Assembly (NCBI GenBank): GCA_965214975.1 | Contig: OZ244055.1 | Coordinates: 1,178,001-1,242,000, forward strand | Direction of reading: 5' to 3' | From: JAJEBT01 sp965214975 | Lineage (GTDB): Bacteria; Pseudomonadota; Alphaproteobacteria; MPNO01; UBA830 | DNA: 64,000 nt | In this document: in pieces, positions 1 through 8,545 of the stretch | Position numbering within the stretch: the first letter of the stretch is position 1 | Layout: every line of letters starts with the position of its first letter | Program-made: the position numbers and the translations under genes | Notes under the pieces: generated by a model | Seen by the model: only the letters and a program-made list of their open reading frames with translations | Databases searched by the model: none | What the model was told of the DNA's origin: nothing

Positions 1-820
1 CGCAGAGGCGGTCAGCGCCAGGCTCGGCGTGCCGATCACGGTTGTCAACAAGCCGGGCGGCGCGCACATCCCGGCGACGATGAGCGTGCTCAAGGCCCCG
101 GCGGACGGCTACACGCTGTTCAATTGGTCGCCCCCAAGCTTCATGATCGTGCCGCTGACCCGCAAGGTGCCGTACGATCCCCTGGAAGACTTCATCCCGC
201 TCTTCGCGGGCATTTCGGCCTCCAACGCGCTCTACGTGCGCACCGACAGCCCCTACGGAACCTTCGAGGAATTTCTCGAGGGCGCCAGGGCCAGCAAGCT
301 GACCATGGGCGTCAACAACCTTGGCGCTCCGCCCAATCTGAGCGCGGTGCAACTGGCAAGCGAATTCGGCCTGAAGTTCAAGACCATCGCCCTGAAGACC
401 GTGCCGGCGACCATGACCGGACTGATCGGCGGACAGGTGGATGTGGCCGTGGGCCAGGTCGCCTCGATCAAGCAGTTTGGCGACAGGGTCCGCGCGCTCG
501 TAATCCTCGACAACGACCGCCAGCCGTACATGGAAGCGGACCTGCCGGGAGTTCGCACCGTCGGTGAAGCATCCCCCGGCAAGCAGGCCGGAGTCTGGGT
601 GCATGGCGGTTTCGCGGTCAAGGCGGGAACCCCGCCCGAGGTGGTCGACAGGCTGCTCGAGGCGACGAAGGTGCTGGGCACGGAGGAATACATCTCCAGA
701 CTGCCCGCTGCCGTCGGCTACAATTGGGTGCATGGCCCGGAAAACGTGAAGGCGTTGATTCAGTCCGGACGGAACCTCTACTCGCCCATCCTCGAAGGCC
801 TCGGGCTCTTGCGCAAGTAG
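1..820 (+). CDS. TTT transporter periplasmic solute-binding protein (TctC/Bug family), 5' partial
   Basis: Extracytoplasmic binding protein of a tripartite tricarboxylate transporter. The frame is open from base 2, so the signal peptide and N-terminus lie upstream of the window; about 273 C-terminal residues are present. The text NKPGGAHIPATMSVLKAPADGYT near the start is the Bug-family pattern in which V-x-N-K-P-G-G precedes the ligand loop, and the C-terminal FAVKAGTPPEVVDRL segment is also typical. It is followed after 31 bp by the two membrane subunits, which makes the assignment secure. Bug proteins bind carboxylates and a few other small acids; the ligand here cannot be read from the sequence, but the downstream sulfatase and transketolases suggest a sugar-acid-like compound. 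Confidence 0.9.
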   Translation, partial: AEAVSARLGVPITVVNKPGGAHIPATMSVLKAPADGYTLFNWSPPSFMIVPLTRKVPYDPLEDFIPLFAGISASNALYVRTDSPYGTFEEFLEGARASKLTMGVNNLGAPPNLSAVQLASEFGLKFKTIALKTVPATMTGLIGGQVDVAVGQVASIKQFGDRVRALVILDNDRQPYMEADLPGVRTVGEASPGKQAGVWVHGGFAVKAGTPPEVVDRLLEATKVLGTEEYISRLPAAVGYNWVHGPENVKALIQSGRNLYSPILEGLGLLRK

Positions 821-851
821 GGAGCCAGAAAGGCTCGGCGACGCATCCCGT

Positions 852-1367
852 GTGACGGCGCCGGACCGAGCCAGGACCGAGCCTTCACCTTCCTTGCGGA
901 GACGACCGGTGCTGTCCCAGCGTCTGGCCAACGTTGTCTTTGCGATCGTCGTTCTTGCCGCGGCTGCGTATTTCGGATGGGTCGCGCAAGGGTTCAAGGC
1001 AGCGGGTCTTCTGGCGTCGTCCGGTCTGCCGTCGAAATTCTTTCCGCAACTCCTGCTGGGCGGAACAGCGCTCTGCGCGGTGATCGTTCTGCTCGCCTAC
1101 CTGACCAAGGGCGCAGCAGGAGGCGACGAAGGCGAGACGGTCTATGCCGAGCGGGCGGGCGCCGTGCGCGGGTTGTCGACGCTGGTCGCGGTGATCGTCG
1201 CCTACGCGATCTGGCACGTCTGGGGATACGTGCCGATGGCCGCTTTTGCGGGGCCCGCGACCTGCCTGGCGATGGGCGTGCGCAGCCCGAAGATCTACGG
1301 CGCGGTTCTGGTGCTGACGGGGCTGGTCTACCTGGCTTTCACCCAGCTGCTGGGGACGCAGCTCTGA
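852..1367 (+). CDS. TTT transporter small membrane subunit (TctB family)
   Basis: Small integral membrane subunit of the tripartite tricarboxylate transporter, 171 residues from a GTG start. Four hydrophobic segments are visible (about residues 27-46, 56-80, 107-126 and 132-166) after a basic, Ser/Arg/Pro-rich N-terminus, the usual TctB topology. TctB proteins are poorly conserved and are recognised mainly by size, topology and position; here it lies between a TctC-like and a TctA gene. The TGA stop shares its final A with the tctA ATG, so the two are probably translationally coupled. Confidence 0.85.
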   Translation: MTAPDRARTEPSPSLRRRPVLSQRLANVVFAIVVLAAAAYFGWVAQGFKAAGLLASSGLPSKFFPQLLLGGTALCAVIVLLAYLTKGAAGGDEGETVYAERAGAVRGLSTLVAVIVAYAIWHVWGYVPMAAFAGPATCLAMGVRSPKIYGAVLVLTGLVYLAFTQLLGTQL

Positions 1368-2872
1368 TGTTCGATCTCGTCGCTGTCGGCGTAGCCTTCG
1401 CAAACCTGGCCGATCCCTTCACCTTGGCGATGCTGGTTCTCGGAATCGTGCTGGGGCTCGCCATCGGGGTCTTGCCGGGGCTTGGCCCGCCGATCGCGAT
1501 CGCCCTGGCCCTTCCCTTCACGTTCTACATCGACGCGGTGCCGTCGCTGATCCTGCTGCTCGCCATCTACAACGCGGCGATTTACGGCGGCTCGATTTCC
1601 GCCGTGGCCGTCGGCATTCCCGGGACGGGCGCCGCCATCGCGACCGTGATGGACGGCAATGCCATGTTCAGGAACGGCCGTGGAGGCGAGGCCCTGGGCC
1701 TGTCGCTCACCGGCTCGATCATCGGCGGGCTGGTCAGCGCGGTCTGCCTGACTTTCATCGCGTCCCTGCTTGCGCGGGTCGCCATCAAGTTCGGTCCGCA
1801 GGAGTTCCTGGCGATCAGCGTCTTCGGTCTCGTTGTGGTGGTCCGCGTAGCCGGAGCCAATCTGTTCAAGGGACTCCTGGTCGGAGGCATAGGCATCTTC
1901 CTGACCACCTGGGGCCTCGATGAGCTCAACGGGGCCGAGCGATACACCTTCGGCACCTATCATCTCTACGAAGGGATCCCCCTTGTGCCGTTTCTCGTCG
2001 GCCTTTTCGCGGTCTCCGAAGTGCTGATCGGCGCGGAACGGGCACTGCAGAAGATAGACTTCGACCAGACCAGTCTGACCGTGAAGCTGCCCGGCATGAA
2101 GATCCTGTCGCGCCTGAAGGGCAACCTCATGCGTTCCTCGTTCATCGGCACCGTCATCGGCATCATTCCCGGCGAAGGTGCCGCCGTTGCCGCGTTTTTT
2201 GCCTATTCCGAGGAGAAAAGACGTTCCAGGGAACCCGAGAAGTTCGGCACGGGCGTTCCGGACGGCGTCGTCGCGCCCGAGACGGCGAACAACGCGACCG
2301 TGGGCGGCGCATTGATCCCGACCCTGACCCTGGGTGTTCCGGGCAGCCCGGCGGCGGCAGTGCTGTTGGGCGCGTTCCTGATACAGGGCCTGGCTCCCGG
2401 ACCGACCTTGTTCGACGAACGCCCGGACATCATGTTCTCGCTCTTTCTCGGCCTCTTCCTGATCAACATCCTGATGCTGTTCATCGGCCTGGCGGCGATC
2501 CGTTTTGCAGCCAGGCTGATCATGGTGCCGATGGCCGTGATCGTGCCGACGGTTCTGCTCTTGAGCGTCACTGGCATTTACGCGGCCTCGAACAGCCTTT
2601 TCAACGTGGGCATCCTGCTGGCGGCGGGCGTCCTGGGTTACGTGGTGCGCAAGCTGGGCTACTCGATCGCCCCGCTTTCGATCGGGTTCGTGCTGGGCCA
2701 TATTCTCGAAAACTCCCTGCGCCAGTCGATCACCCTTGCCGATGGCAGCGTGGCGGAGTTCTTCAACACGCCGATCGGTCTCGGGATCTACGCCGCGCTT
2801 GCCCTGACGGTCCTGTGGGGGCCGATCGTGAACATGCTGAAAGGCAGCGGACCGGAGGAAGTCGGACATTGA
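1367..2872 (+). CDS. TTT transporter large membrane subunit (TctA family)
   Basis: Large permease subunit, 501 residues, of normal TctA length. Family signatures are visible: GVLPGLGPPIAIALALPFTF near residue 30, the repeat-related GIIPGEGAAVAAFFAYSEEK near 265, and PETANNATVGGALIPTLTLG near 300 followed by a GVPGSPAAAVLLGA segment. These glycine/proline-rich loops of the two TctA repeats are thought to form the transport path. The ATG overlaps the tctB stop by one base and the gene's own TGA overlaps the sulfatase ATG by one base, so transport and the next enzyme are encoded in one tightly coupled operon. I chose the start at 1367 because the open frame further upstream merely reads through tctB. 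Confidence 0.95.
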   Translation: MFDLVAVGVAFANLADPFTLAMLVLGIVLGLAIGVLPGLGPPIAIALALPFTFYIDAVPSLILLLAIYNAAIYGGSISAVAVGIPGTGAAIATVMDGNAMFRNGRGGEALGLSLTGSIIGGLVSAVCLTFIASLLARVAIKFGPQEFLAISVFGLVVVVRVAGANLFKGLLVGGIGIFLTTWGLDELNGAERYTFGTYHLYEGIPLVPFLVGLFAVSEVLIGAERALQKIDFDQTSLTVKLPGMKILSRLKGNLMRSSFIGTVIGIIPGEGAAVAAFFAYSEEKRRSREPEKFGTGVPDGVVAPETANNATVGGALIPTLTLGVPGSPAAAVLLGAFLIQGLAPGPTLFDERPDIMFSLFLGLFLINILMLFIGLAAIRFAARLIMVPMAVIVPTVLLLSVTGIYAASNSLFNVGILLAAGVLGYVVRKLGYSIAPLSIGFVLGHILENSLRQSITLADGSVAEFFNTPIGLGIYAALALTVLWGPIVNMLKGSGPEEVGH

Positions 2873-4365
2873 TGGCAAAGCAACCCAACATTCTCGTCAT
2901 CTACCCCGACCAGATGCGTTACGACGCGATGGGCTGCGCGGGCAATCCGGTGATCAAGACACCTCAGATAGACCGCCTGGCGAGCGAAGGCGTGCAGTTC
3001 ACGGAAGCCTATGTGTCCTATCCCATCTGCTGTCCGTTCCGCGCGTCGGTCCAGACCGGGAAATACGCGCAGGGCCATGGGATGGTGCAGAACCATTTCC
3101 CGCTGCGAGGCGACCAGACCTTCCTGGCGGAGGTGCTGCGGGATGCGGGCTACAGGACGGGATACATCGGCAAATGGCACCTTGAAGGCGGCCCGAAACC
3201 CGGGTTCGTCCCGCCTGACCGCCGCTTCGGATTCGAGCATTTCGTGGGCTTCAACAGGGGCCATGAGTACCTGTCGTCGGTCTATTACGACGACACGGGC
3301 CAAGCCTACCATTCGAGCCGGTACGAACCCGACTACCAGACCGATCAGCTGTTGGCGTTTGTCCGGAACGCGACCGCGGCCGAGGACGGGAAGCCCTGGT
3401 TCGGCTACGTCAGCTACGGCCCGCCGCATTTCCCGATGGACATCCCCGGGTACCTTCGACGGGTCTACGATCCGGCCGAAGTTCCGCTGCCCCCCGGCGT
3501 GCCCGACCCGGACCTGCAGGAGCGCGTGCAAAAACACCGCAACGAGATCCTGTGTGGCGGAGACCCCAGATCAGGGCACAAGAGCCACGCCGCGCACGAG
3601 ACGAAGGCAAAGGGCGAACCGGAGACCGAAGCCGAAATCCGGGAGTTCGTCGCCGAGTACTACGGCATGATCCACAACATCGACTGGAACCTGGGCCGCA
3701 TTCTCAACCGGCTCGATTCGCTCGGGATCGCCGATGACACGATGGTCGTCTTTCTCAGCGACCACGGCGACATGTGCGGCCAGCACGGGTCGTTCTGCGG
3801 GATCAAGAACCAGGCCTACCGCGCGGCGATGCAGGTGCCGCTCGTCATCCGCTACCCGGCGCGGTTCAAGCCGAAGAGGTCCGGCGCCATGGTCGATGTC
3901 GGCCCGGACCTGATGCCGACCCTGCTCGAGACGTGCGGCATTCCGCTTCCGGACGGCATGCACGGCGAGAGCTATCTGCCGGTTCTCGACGGTCACACCG
4001 ACCAGGCGCGGAACGCGATCTGGTACCAGGTCTTCACCCAGGTCGGGGGCAACCCCGGAGAATTCGCTCCCTACGCCCAGCGCGGCATTCGCACGAAGGA
4101 CTGGCTCTACGTGCGGCACAGGGACGAGCGCGTGATGCTCCACGACGAGCGCGTCGACCATCACGAACAGACGAACCTCGTGGACGACCCGCGGCGTGCC
4201 GCCGTGATGGACGACTTCGATGCGCGTCTGTCCGCCCACATGACGGCGACAGGCGACGATTGGGGCATGGCCGCCGATTTCCCTCCGCCGGATTGGGTCA
4301 CCCACGCCGAAGCGAAGGAACACCTGGAACGGGAACTCCTGCCGAAGGCCATTCACGTGCCCTGA
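2872..4365 (+). CDS. cytoplasmic type I sulfatase (formylglycine-dependent family)
   Basis: Alkaline-phosphatase-fold sulfatase, 497 residues. The catalytic signature is C53-C-P-F-R57 followed by T62-G63-K64, matching C-x-P-x-R-x4-TG; C53 is the residue expected to be oxidised to formylglycine. N-terminal NILVIYPDQMRYDAMG supplies the first metal aspartate and DHGD near residue 300 the later metal ligands. The N-terminus begins MAKQPNILVI with no signal peptide, so the enzyme should act in the cytoplasm on an imported sulfate ester. No formylglycine-generating enzyme is in the window. It is coupled to tctA by a one-base overlap. Other members of this fold hydrolyse choline sulfate, aryl sulfates or phosphonates, so the exact substrate is open. 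Confidence 0.88.
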   Translation: MAKQPNILVIYPDQMRYDAMGCAGNPVIKTPQIDRLASEGVQFTEAYVSYPICCPFRASVQTGKYAQGHGMVQNHFPLRGDQTFLAEVLRDAGYRTGYIGKWHLEGGPKPGFVPPDRRFGFEHFVGFNRGHEYLSSVYYDDTGQAYHSSRYEPDYQTDQLLAFVRNATAAEDGKPWFGYVSYGPPHFPMDIPGYLRRVYDPAEVPLPPGVPDPDLQERVQKHRNEILCGGDPRSGHKSHAAHETKAKGEPETEAEIREFVAEYYGMIHNIDWNLGRILNRLDSLGIADDTMVVFLSDHGDMCGQHGSFCGIKNQAYRAAMQVPLVIRYPARFKPKRSGAMVDVGPDLMPTLLETCGIPLPDGMHGESYLPVLDGHTDQARNAIWYQVFTQVGGNPGEFAPYAQRGIRTKDWLYVRHRDERVMLHDERVDHHEQTNLVDDPRRAAVMDDFDARLSAHMTATGDDWGMAADFPPPDWVTHAEAKEHLERELLPKAIHVP

Positions 4366-4450
4366 CGGGCCTGCCGAAGCTTGGAAGGAGCTCTCGAGGC
4401 CGGCCGGACGGAGCGGACGGGCGGAGAGGCGAGAAAGGAAAACGGGCCGG

Positions 4451-5395
4451 ATGTTGCTCCCGGAAGACTACGAGATCGATCCCGCGCCATTTGACGCGAT
4501 CAGTTTCGACCTGTGCTCGAGACGCAGGGAGGTCGTGATGATGAGCGCCGATCTCAGCAAGTATTGCCAGATCGTGCGCGTCAAGAACGAGCTGCCGAAC
4601 CAGCATCTGGAGGTCGGCATGGCCGAGCAGAACCTCCTGTCGGTGGCCGCCGGGGTGTCCAAGGCGGGCTACATACCGGTCGCGACCTGCTTCGCCTGCT
4701 ACATCACGCGACGCGCCTACGACCAGATGATGATCTGCATGGGGACAGGCTCCCGGACCAATGTCGTCGTCGGCTTCACGCCGGGCCTCGCCAACCCGGC
4801 GCGGATTCACCACCAGGCAGCGGAAGACCTCGGCATGGTCCGCGCCATTCCCAACGCCACCGTCGTCGACCCGATGGACGTCACCGATTTCCGGCAAGCC
4901 CTGGACGTGGCGGTGGATCTCCCCGGGCTGGTCTATCTGCGGGGCCATCGCGGCGACACGCCCAGAATTCTCGACCCCGGCAAATTCACCTTCGAGCTGG
5001 GCAAGTCCTACAAGCTGGTGGACGGCAAGGGCATCGGGATAATCGCGACCGGTCTCGGCACCCGATGGGCGCTGGAAGCCTCGAGAGTCCTCGCGGACCG
5101 GGAGATCGGCCATTCGCTGCTGCACTGCCCCACGATCAAGCCGGTCAACGAACGGGAAGTCGCGGCCTTCTGCTTTGCCCACGACCGGATCGTCACGGTC
5201 GAGAACCACCAGATCGTCACGGGGCTTGGCAGTCTCGTGGCCGAGATCGTGTCGGAGGTCGGTGGCGGCCCTCGCGTCCAGCGCTTCGGGATTCCGAACC
5301 GATGGGCGCCAGGCGGCACGCTTCCATACATCCGCGGCGAGTTGGGACTGGATGCGCAAACGCTTGCGGACCGGATCGCGGGGGACATGCAATGA
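4451..5395 (+). CDS. split transketolase 1, C-terminal half (pyrimidine-binding and C-terminal domains)
   Basis: 314-residue protein equivalent to the second half of a transketolase. The PYR-domain motif LEVGMAEQN carries the glutamate (E59) that activates the thiamine diphosphate aminopyrimidine; the IHHQAAEDLGMVRAIPNATVV segment is the usual PYR-domain core, and the C-terminal domain follows from about residue 185. It needs the N-terminal half encoded next to it, which it overlaps by 4 bp (ATGA). The order is unusual: here the C-half precedes the N-half. A purine-rich AGAAAGGAAAA stretch lies about 10 bp before the ATG. The N-terminus is shorter than that of its paralogue at 7239-8231 and begins with sequence I cannot align to it. 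Confidence 0.9.
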   Translation: MLLPEDYEIDPAPFDAISFDLCSRRREVVMMSADLSKYCQIVRVKNELPNQHLEVGMAEQNLLSVAAGVSKAGYIPVATCFACYITRRAYDQMMICMGTGSRTNVVVGFTPGLANPARIHHQAAEDLGMVRAIPNATVVDPMDVTDFRQALDVAVDLPGLVYLRGHRGDTPRILDPGKFTFELGKSYKLVDGKGIGIIATGLGTRWALEASRVLADREIGHSLLHCPTIKPVNEREVAAFCFAHDRIVTVENHQIVTGLGSLVAEIVSEVGGGPRVQRFGIPNRWAPGGTLPYIRGELGLDAQTLADRIAGDMQ

Positions 5396-6255
5396 CAGAC
5401 ATGCCCGGCGCCCGCGCTGGCGCCCGCCTCGAGAGGCTCGAGCTGCTGGCCGCGAAGATTCGGCGCAACACGCTGGACATCTGCATGCAGCGCGGCGGCT
5501 ACGCCGGTCAGGGAGTGGCCTTGGCCGACCTCGCGTCGGCGCTTTACTTCGACGAGCTGCGGCCCGCCGACGACAACTGGTATCATGACCGCTTTGTCCT
5601 CTCGAACGGGCATGACGCGATCATGACCTACGCCGCACTGGCCGAAACGGGCCATTACGAAATGGAGGAACTGCGCACCTACAATGCCGATGGTTCCGAG
5701 GTCGATCAAAGCCCCGTCGAAGGCCAGTTCGGTTTCGAGATCACGGCGGGCTCGCTGGGACAGGGGCCGAGCCAGGCGGCGGGGATCGCCTGGGGCGAGC
5801 GCGCGTCCGGTAGCGACAAGCGCGTCTACTGCCTGTTTTCCGACGGAGAATTGCAGGAAGGCAACGTCTGGGAGGCCGTGATGTTCGCCGGGCACCAAGG
5901 CCTCGACAACCTGTGCCTCATCGTCGACAACAACGACCTTCAGGCTACGGCGGCCACGTCCAGGGTCATGACCGTCGAACCGGTGCCCGAAAAATTCGAA
6001 GCGTTCGGCTGCCACTGCCGCCGGATCAACGGCAACAGCCTGCCCGACATCCTGGACGCCTTCACGGAAGCCAGAACGGTGGAGGGAAAACCTTCCGTGA
6101 TTTGCGCGGACACCAGGATTTTCGAGGGCATCGACGTGTTGAAAGCGGCCCTTCCCGCCGCCCATTACGTGGCTCGGGGAGGCGCGGACTGGGAGGCAGG
6201 CCTGGCCGAGATCAACGCGAAGATCGCCACGATGGAGGCGGGACTGCCGGCATGA
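5392..6255 (+). CDS. split transketolase 1, N-terminal half (thiamine diphosphate-binding)
   Basis: 287-residue PP domain of a split transketolase. The ThDP/Mg motif SDGELQEGNVWEA (150-162) plus DNND (179-182) is intact, and GSLGQG (120-125) is present. Two places where classical transketolases carry substrate- or cofactor-contacting histidines differ: the GHPG region reads GYAGQG (36-41) and the later GHPE region reads EGQF (110-113). RFVLSNGHD (67-75) is retained. This points to a distinct clade, perhaps with altered donor specificity; that is inference. Its ATG overlaps the stop of the C-half gene, and the pair should form the functional heteromer. Confidence 0.9.
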   Translation: MTDMPGARAGARLERLELLAAKIRRNTLDICMQRGGYAGQGVALADLASALYFDELRPADDNWYHDRFVLSNGHDAIMTYAALAETGHYEMEELRTYNADGSEVDQSPVEGQFGFEITAGSLGQGPSQAAGIAWGERASGSDKRVYCLFSDGELQEGNVWEAVMFAGHQGLDNLCLIVDNNDLQATAATSRVMTVEPVPEKFEAFGCHCRRINGNSLPDILDAFTEARTVEGKPSVICADTRIFEGIDVLKAALPAAHYVARGGADWEAGLAEINAKIATMEAGLPA

Positions 6256-6411
6256 CGGAAGCACTCCTCGAGTCCGCCGGAGCGGGAACGCCCGAAACGC
6301 CGTGACGAGGTTTCCGATCCGGCACCGCGGGGCCGCGAAGATGCCCGAAGGCGGGCCGACCGGCCGGATCCTTTCTCCGGGTGCCGCCCCTCGCGAGAAC
6401 TGGAGGAGAAG

Positions 6412-7242
6412 GTGACGGAAAACCGCAACCTGGCGGACCTGGAGGAAATCGCCACCCGTCTGCGCCTCCGCGTTCTGGAAACGGTGGCGCCCACAGGTCA
6501 GGGCTATGTGCAGCAGGGTCTTGGCGCGGCGGACATTTTCACGGCGCTCTATTTTGCCGAAGCGAGGCAAAGGCCCGAAGCCCCGTCCTGGCCCGACCGC
6601 GACCGCATCTTCCTGACCACGGCACACAACACCGCGATTTTCTACGCCGCGCAAGCCGAGCGCGGGTATTTCGACCCCGAGCTGCTGAAGACATATGTGC
6701 AGGACGGCTCGCCGCTGGAAATCAACTCCTCTGAACGCGTGGGGCAATTTGTCGAAGCGACCTGCGGTTCGCTGGGGCAAGGTCTCTCCGTTGCCGTGGG
6801 CACGGCAACGGCGGCGAGGCGTCAGGGCCGGCCAGCCCGCTGCTACGTCGTCATGGGCGACGGCGAGATGCAGGAAGGCCAGGTGTGGGAAGCGCTGATG
6901 TCCGCCGGAGCCTGGGGTCTCGACAACCTCTGCGTCATCCTCGACTTCAACAACATGCAGTGCGAGGGCCATGCGGACAAGGTCATGTCCCTGCACCCGG
7001 TCGTCGACAAGCTGGAAGCCTTCGGTTTCGCCACCCACGACATCGACGGAAACGATCTGGCGGCACTCATGAACGCCTTCGACGTCGCTCGCGCGACCAA
7101 GGGCAGGCCGACCTTCATCAACGCCAGAACGCTCGTGGGCAAGGGCGTGAAGGCGCTGGAAGGCTTGATGGCACACCAGCTCATGTTCCCGCCCGAACTG
7201 GCGGAGAAGGCCATCGCCGAACTCAGGGAGCGGATGGCATGA
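6412..7242 (+). CDS. split transketolase 2, N-terminal half (thiamine diphosphate-binding)
   Basis: 276-residue PP domain of a second split transketolase, with a GTG start preceded by GGAGGAGAAG. GDGEMQEGQVWEA (149-161) with FNN (179-181) forms the ThDP site and GSLGQG is at 119-124. As in the first copy, the GHPG position is replaced (GQGYVQQG, 29-36) and the GHPE position reads VGQF (110-113). Here even the SKGH-like motif is changed, to LTTAHNT (68-74). It is clearly a diverged paralogue of the first set rather than a recent duplicate. A 156-bp gap separates it from the preceding pair, and it overlaps its own C-half by 4 bp. Confidence 0.9.
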   Translation: MTENRNLADLEEIATRLRLRVLETVAPTGQGYVQQGLGAADIFTALYFAEARQRPEAPSWPDRDRIFLTTAHNTAIFYAAQAERGYFDPELLKTYVQDGSPLEINSSERVGQFVEATCGSLGQGLSVAVGTATAARRQGRPARCYVVMGDGEMQEGQVWEALMSAGAWGLDNLCVILDFNNMQCEGHADKVMSLHPVVDKLEAFGFATHDIDGNDLAALMNAFDVARATKGRPTFINARTLVGKGVKALEGLMAHQLMFPPELAEKAIAELRERMA

Positions 7243-8231
7243 ACGATCACGCGCTTTCCGGGCACGAAGCCGCCGACTTCATCAACCGCACGCGGAAGCC
7301 CATTCCGCGATCCTACGGCGACGCGCTTGTGGCAGCGGCGCAAAACGACCCGCGCATCGTGTGCCTGACCGCCGATCTTGCCACGCCGACGGAGACCGAT
7401 GTCTTTCGTGACACCCTCCCCGACCGCTACCACAACGTGGGCATTGCCGAGGCGAACATGGTCGGTCTGGCCAGTGGCATGGCGCGCACCGGGGAAATCC
7501 CGTTTGTCCACACCTTCTGCGCCTTTGCAACCAAGCGGTGCTACGACCAGATCACCATGCAGGCAGCCTATCCGAACCTGGCCGTCAAGATCGTGGGATT
7601 CCTGCCGGGGGTCGCGACCTTGCTGGGCGTGTCGCATCAGGCCATAGAAGATGTCGCGATCATGCGCGCGGTTCCGAACATGCTGGTCCTTGAGCCGTCC
7701 GGTCCGGAGTATCACGCGGCGGCCGTGGCCGTGGCGCTGGACCATCACGGTCCGGCGTATCTGCGGCTCAAACGGCCCGAAACGCCGCCGGAAGCGGAGA
7801 TCGTGCCAAGGACATTCGAGAAAGGCAAAGGCGTTGTCGCGCGGGAAGGACGTGACGCGACGGTCTTCGCGGCGGGTCTGTCGGTGGCGCAGGCGCTGAC
7901 CGCGGCCGAGGCGCTGGCTGCCGAGGGCATCGACTTGGGCGTGGTCGACATGGCGTCCATAAAACCGCTGGACGCGGAGCTGATCCGCGACCGCGCCCAG
8001 GCGACCGGCGCTCTCGTCACAGCCGAGAACCATTCGATCATCGGCGGGCTTGGCTCGGCGGTAGCCGAGGTTCTGGCCGATGCCGGGATCGGCCTGCCCT
8101 TCAAGCGGGTGGGTCTTGCCGACCGTTTCGCCGAAGGCGGATCGACCGGCTACCTGTTCAGGAAATACGGCTTGGACGCCACCGCCATCGCCGCGGCGGC
8201 CCGGGACGTCATGACGCGAAAAGGGAGCTGA
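7239..8231 (+). CDS. split transketolase 2, C-terminal half (pyrimidine-binding and C-terminal domains)
   Basis: 330-residue partner of the preceding N-half, with an ATGA overlap start. HNVGIAEANMVG holds the ThDP-activating glutamate (E71); GVSHQAIEDVAIMRAVPNM is the PYR-domain core; the C-terminal domain (about 200-330) ends with the conserved TAENHSIIGGLGSAV element. Gene order in this pair is N-half then C-half, the mirror image of the first pair. Classical roles are transfer of two-carbon ketol units between sugar phosphates; split transketolases of this kind occur in several dedicated sugar pathways. 1-deoxyxylulose-5-phosphate synthase is less likely because that enzyme is a single chain. 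Confidence 0.9.
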   Translation: MNDHALSGHEAADFINRTRKPIPRSYGDALVAAAQNDPRIVCLTADLATPTETDVFRDTLPDRYHNVGIAEANMVGLASGMARTGEIPFVHTFCAFATKRCYDQITMQAAYPNLAVKIVGFLPGVATLLGVSHQAIEDVAIMRAVPNMLVLEPSGPEYHAAAVAVALDHHGPAYLRLKRPETPPEAEIVPRTFEKGKGVVAREGRDATVFAAGLSVAQALTAAEALAAEGIDLGVVDMASIKPLDAELIRDRAQATGALVTAENHSIIGGLGSAVAEVLADAGIGLPFKRVGLADRFAEGGSTGYLFRKYGLDATAIAAAARDVMTRKGS

Positions 8232-8545
8232 TGAATGGCCTGCACCATGCTTCCTGAACCAAAGCCGTTTCGCCCCTCGACACGCACGGCCCGTCGTGTC
8301 TTGCACGGGCCACAGGCCGACACGGGATCCCGGATGAGATCGAAACCGGAGCCATCCTCGCCCGGACCGATACCGCTGTCCTGGGTGACGGCTTGGTCGA
8401 AGGCGTTCAAATCGACCCCTGTGCAATCCGCCGCATCGGTCACGGCGCCATTCCCGACAACGACATGGCTCTTGGCGGGATCGGGAACCGGGGCGCTGGC
8501 CTGGTTCCGCCGGCCCGACGGAGGTGAATTTCCACTCCTCCGGAC
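8232..8545 (+). other. 314-bp gap with a possible decayed reading frame
   Basis: No gene can be assigned with confidence. One plus frame (about 8259-8527, stop TGA at 8525-8527) is open, has GC-rich third positions and contains protein-like text such as GIPDEIETGAILARTDTAV and RRIGHGAIPDNDMALGGIG, but it lacks a plausible start and matches no family I recognise. A second open frame from 8235 is Ser/Pro/Arg-rich and looks like a shadow. Near the 3' end CGGAGG (8519-8524) and CCTCCG (8537-8542) form an inverted repeat just before the next gene, which could hide a ribosome-binding site. Confidence 0.3.
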
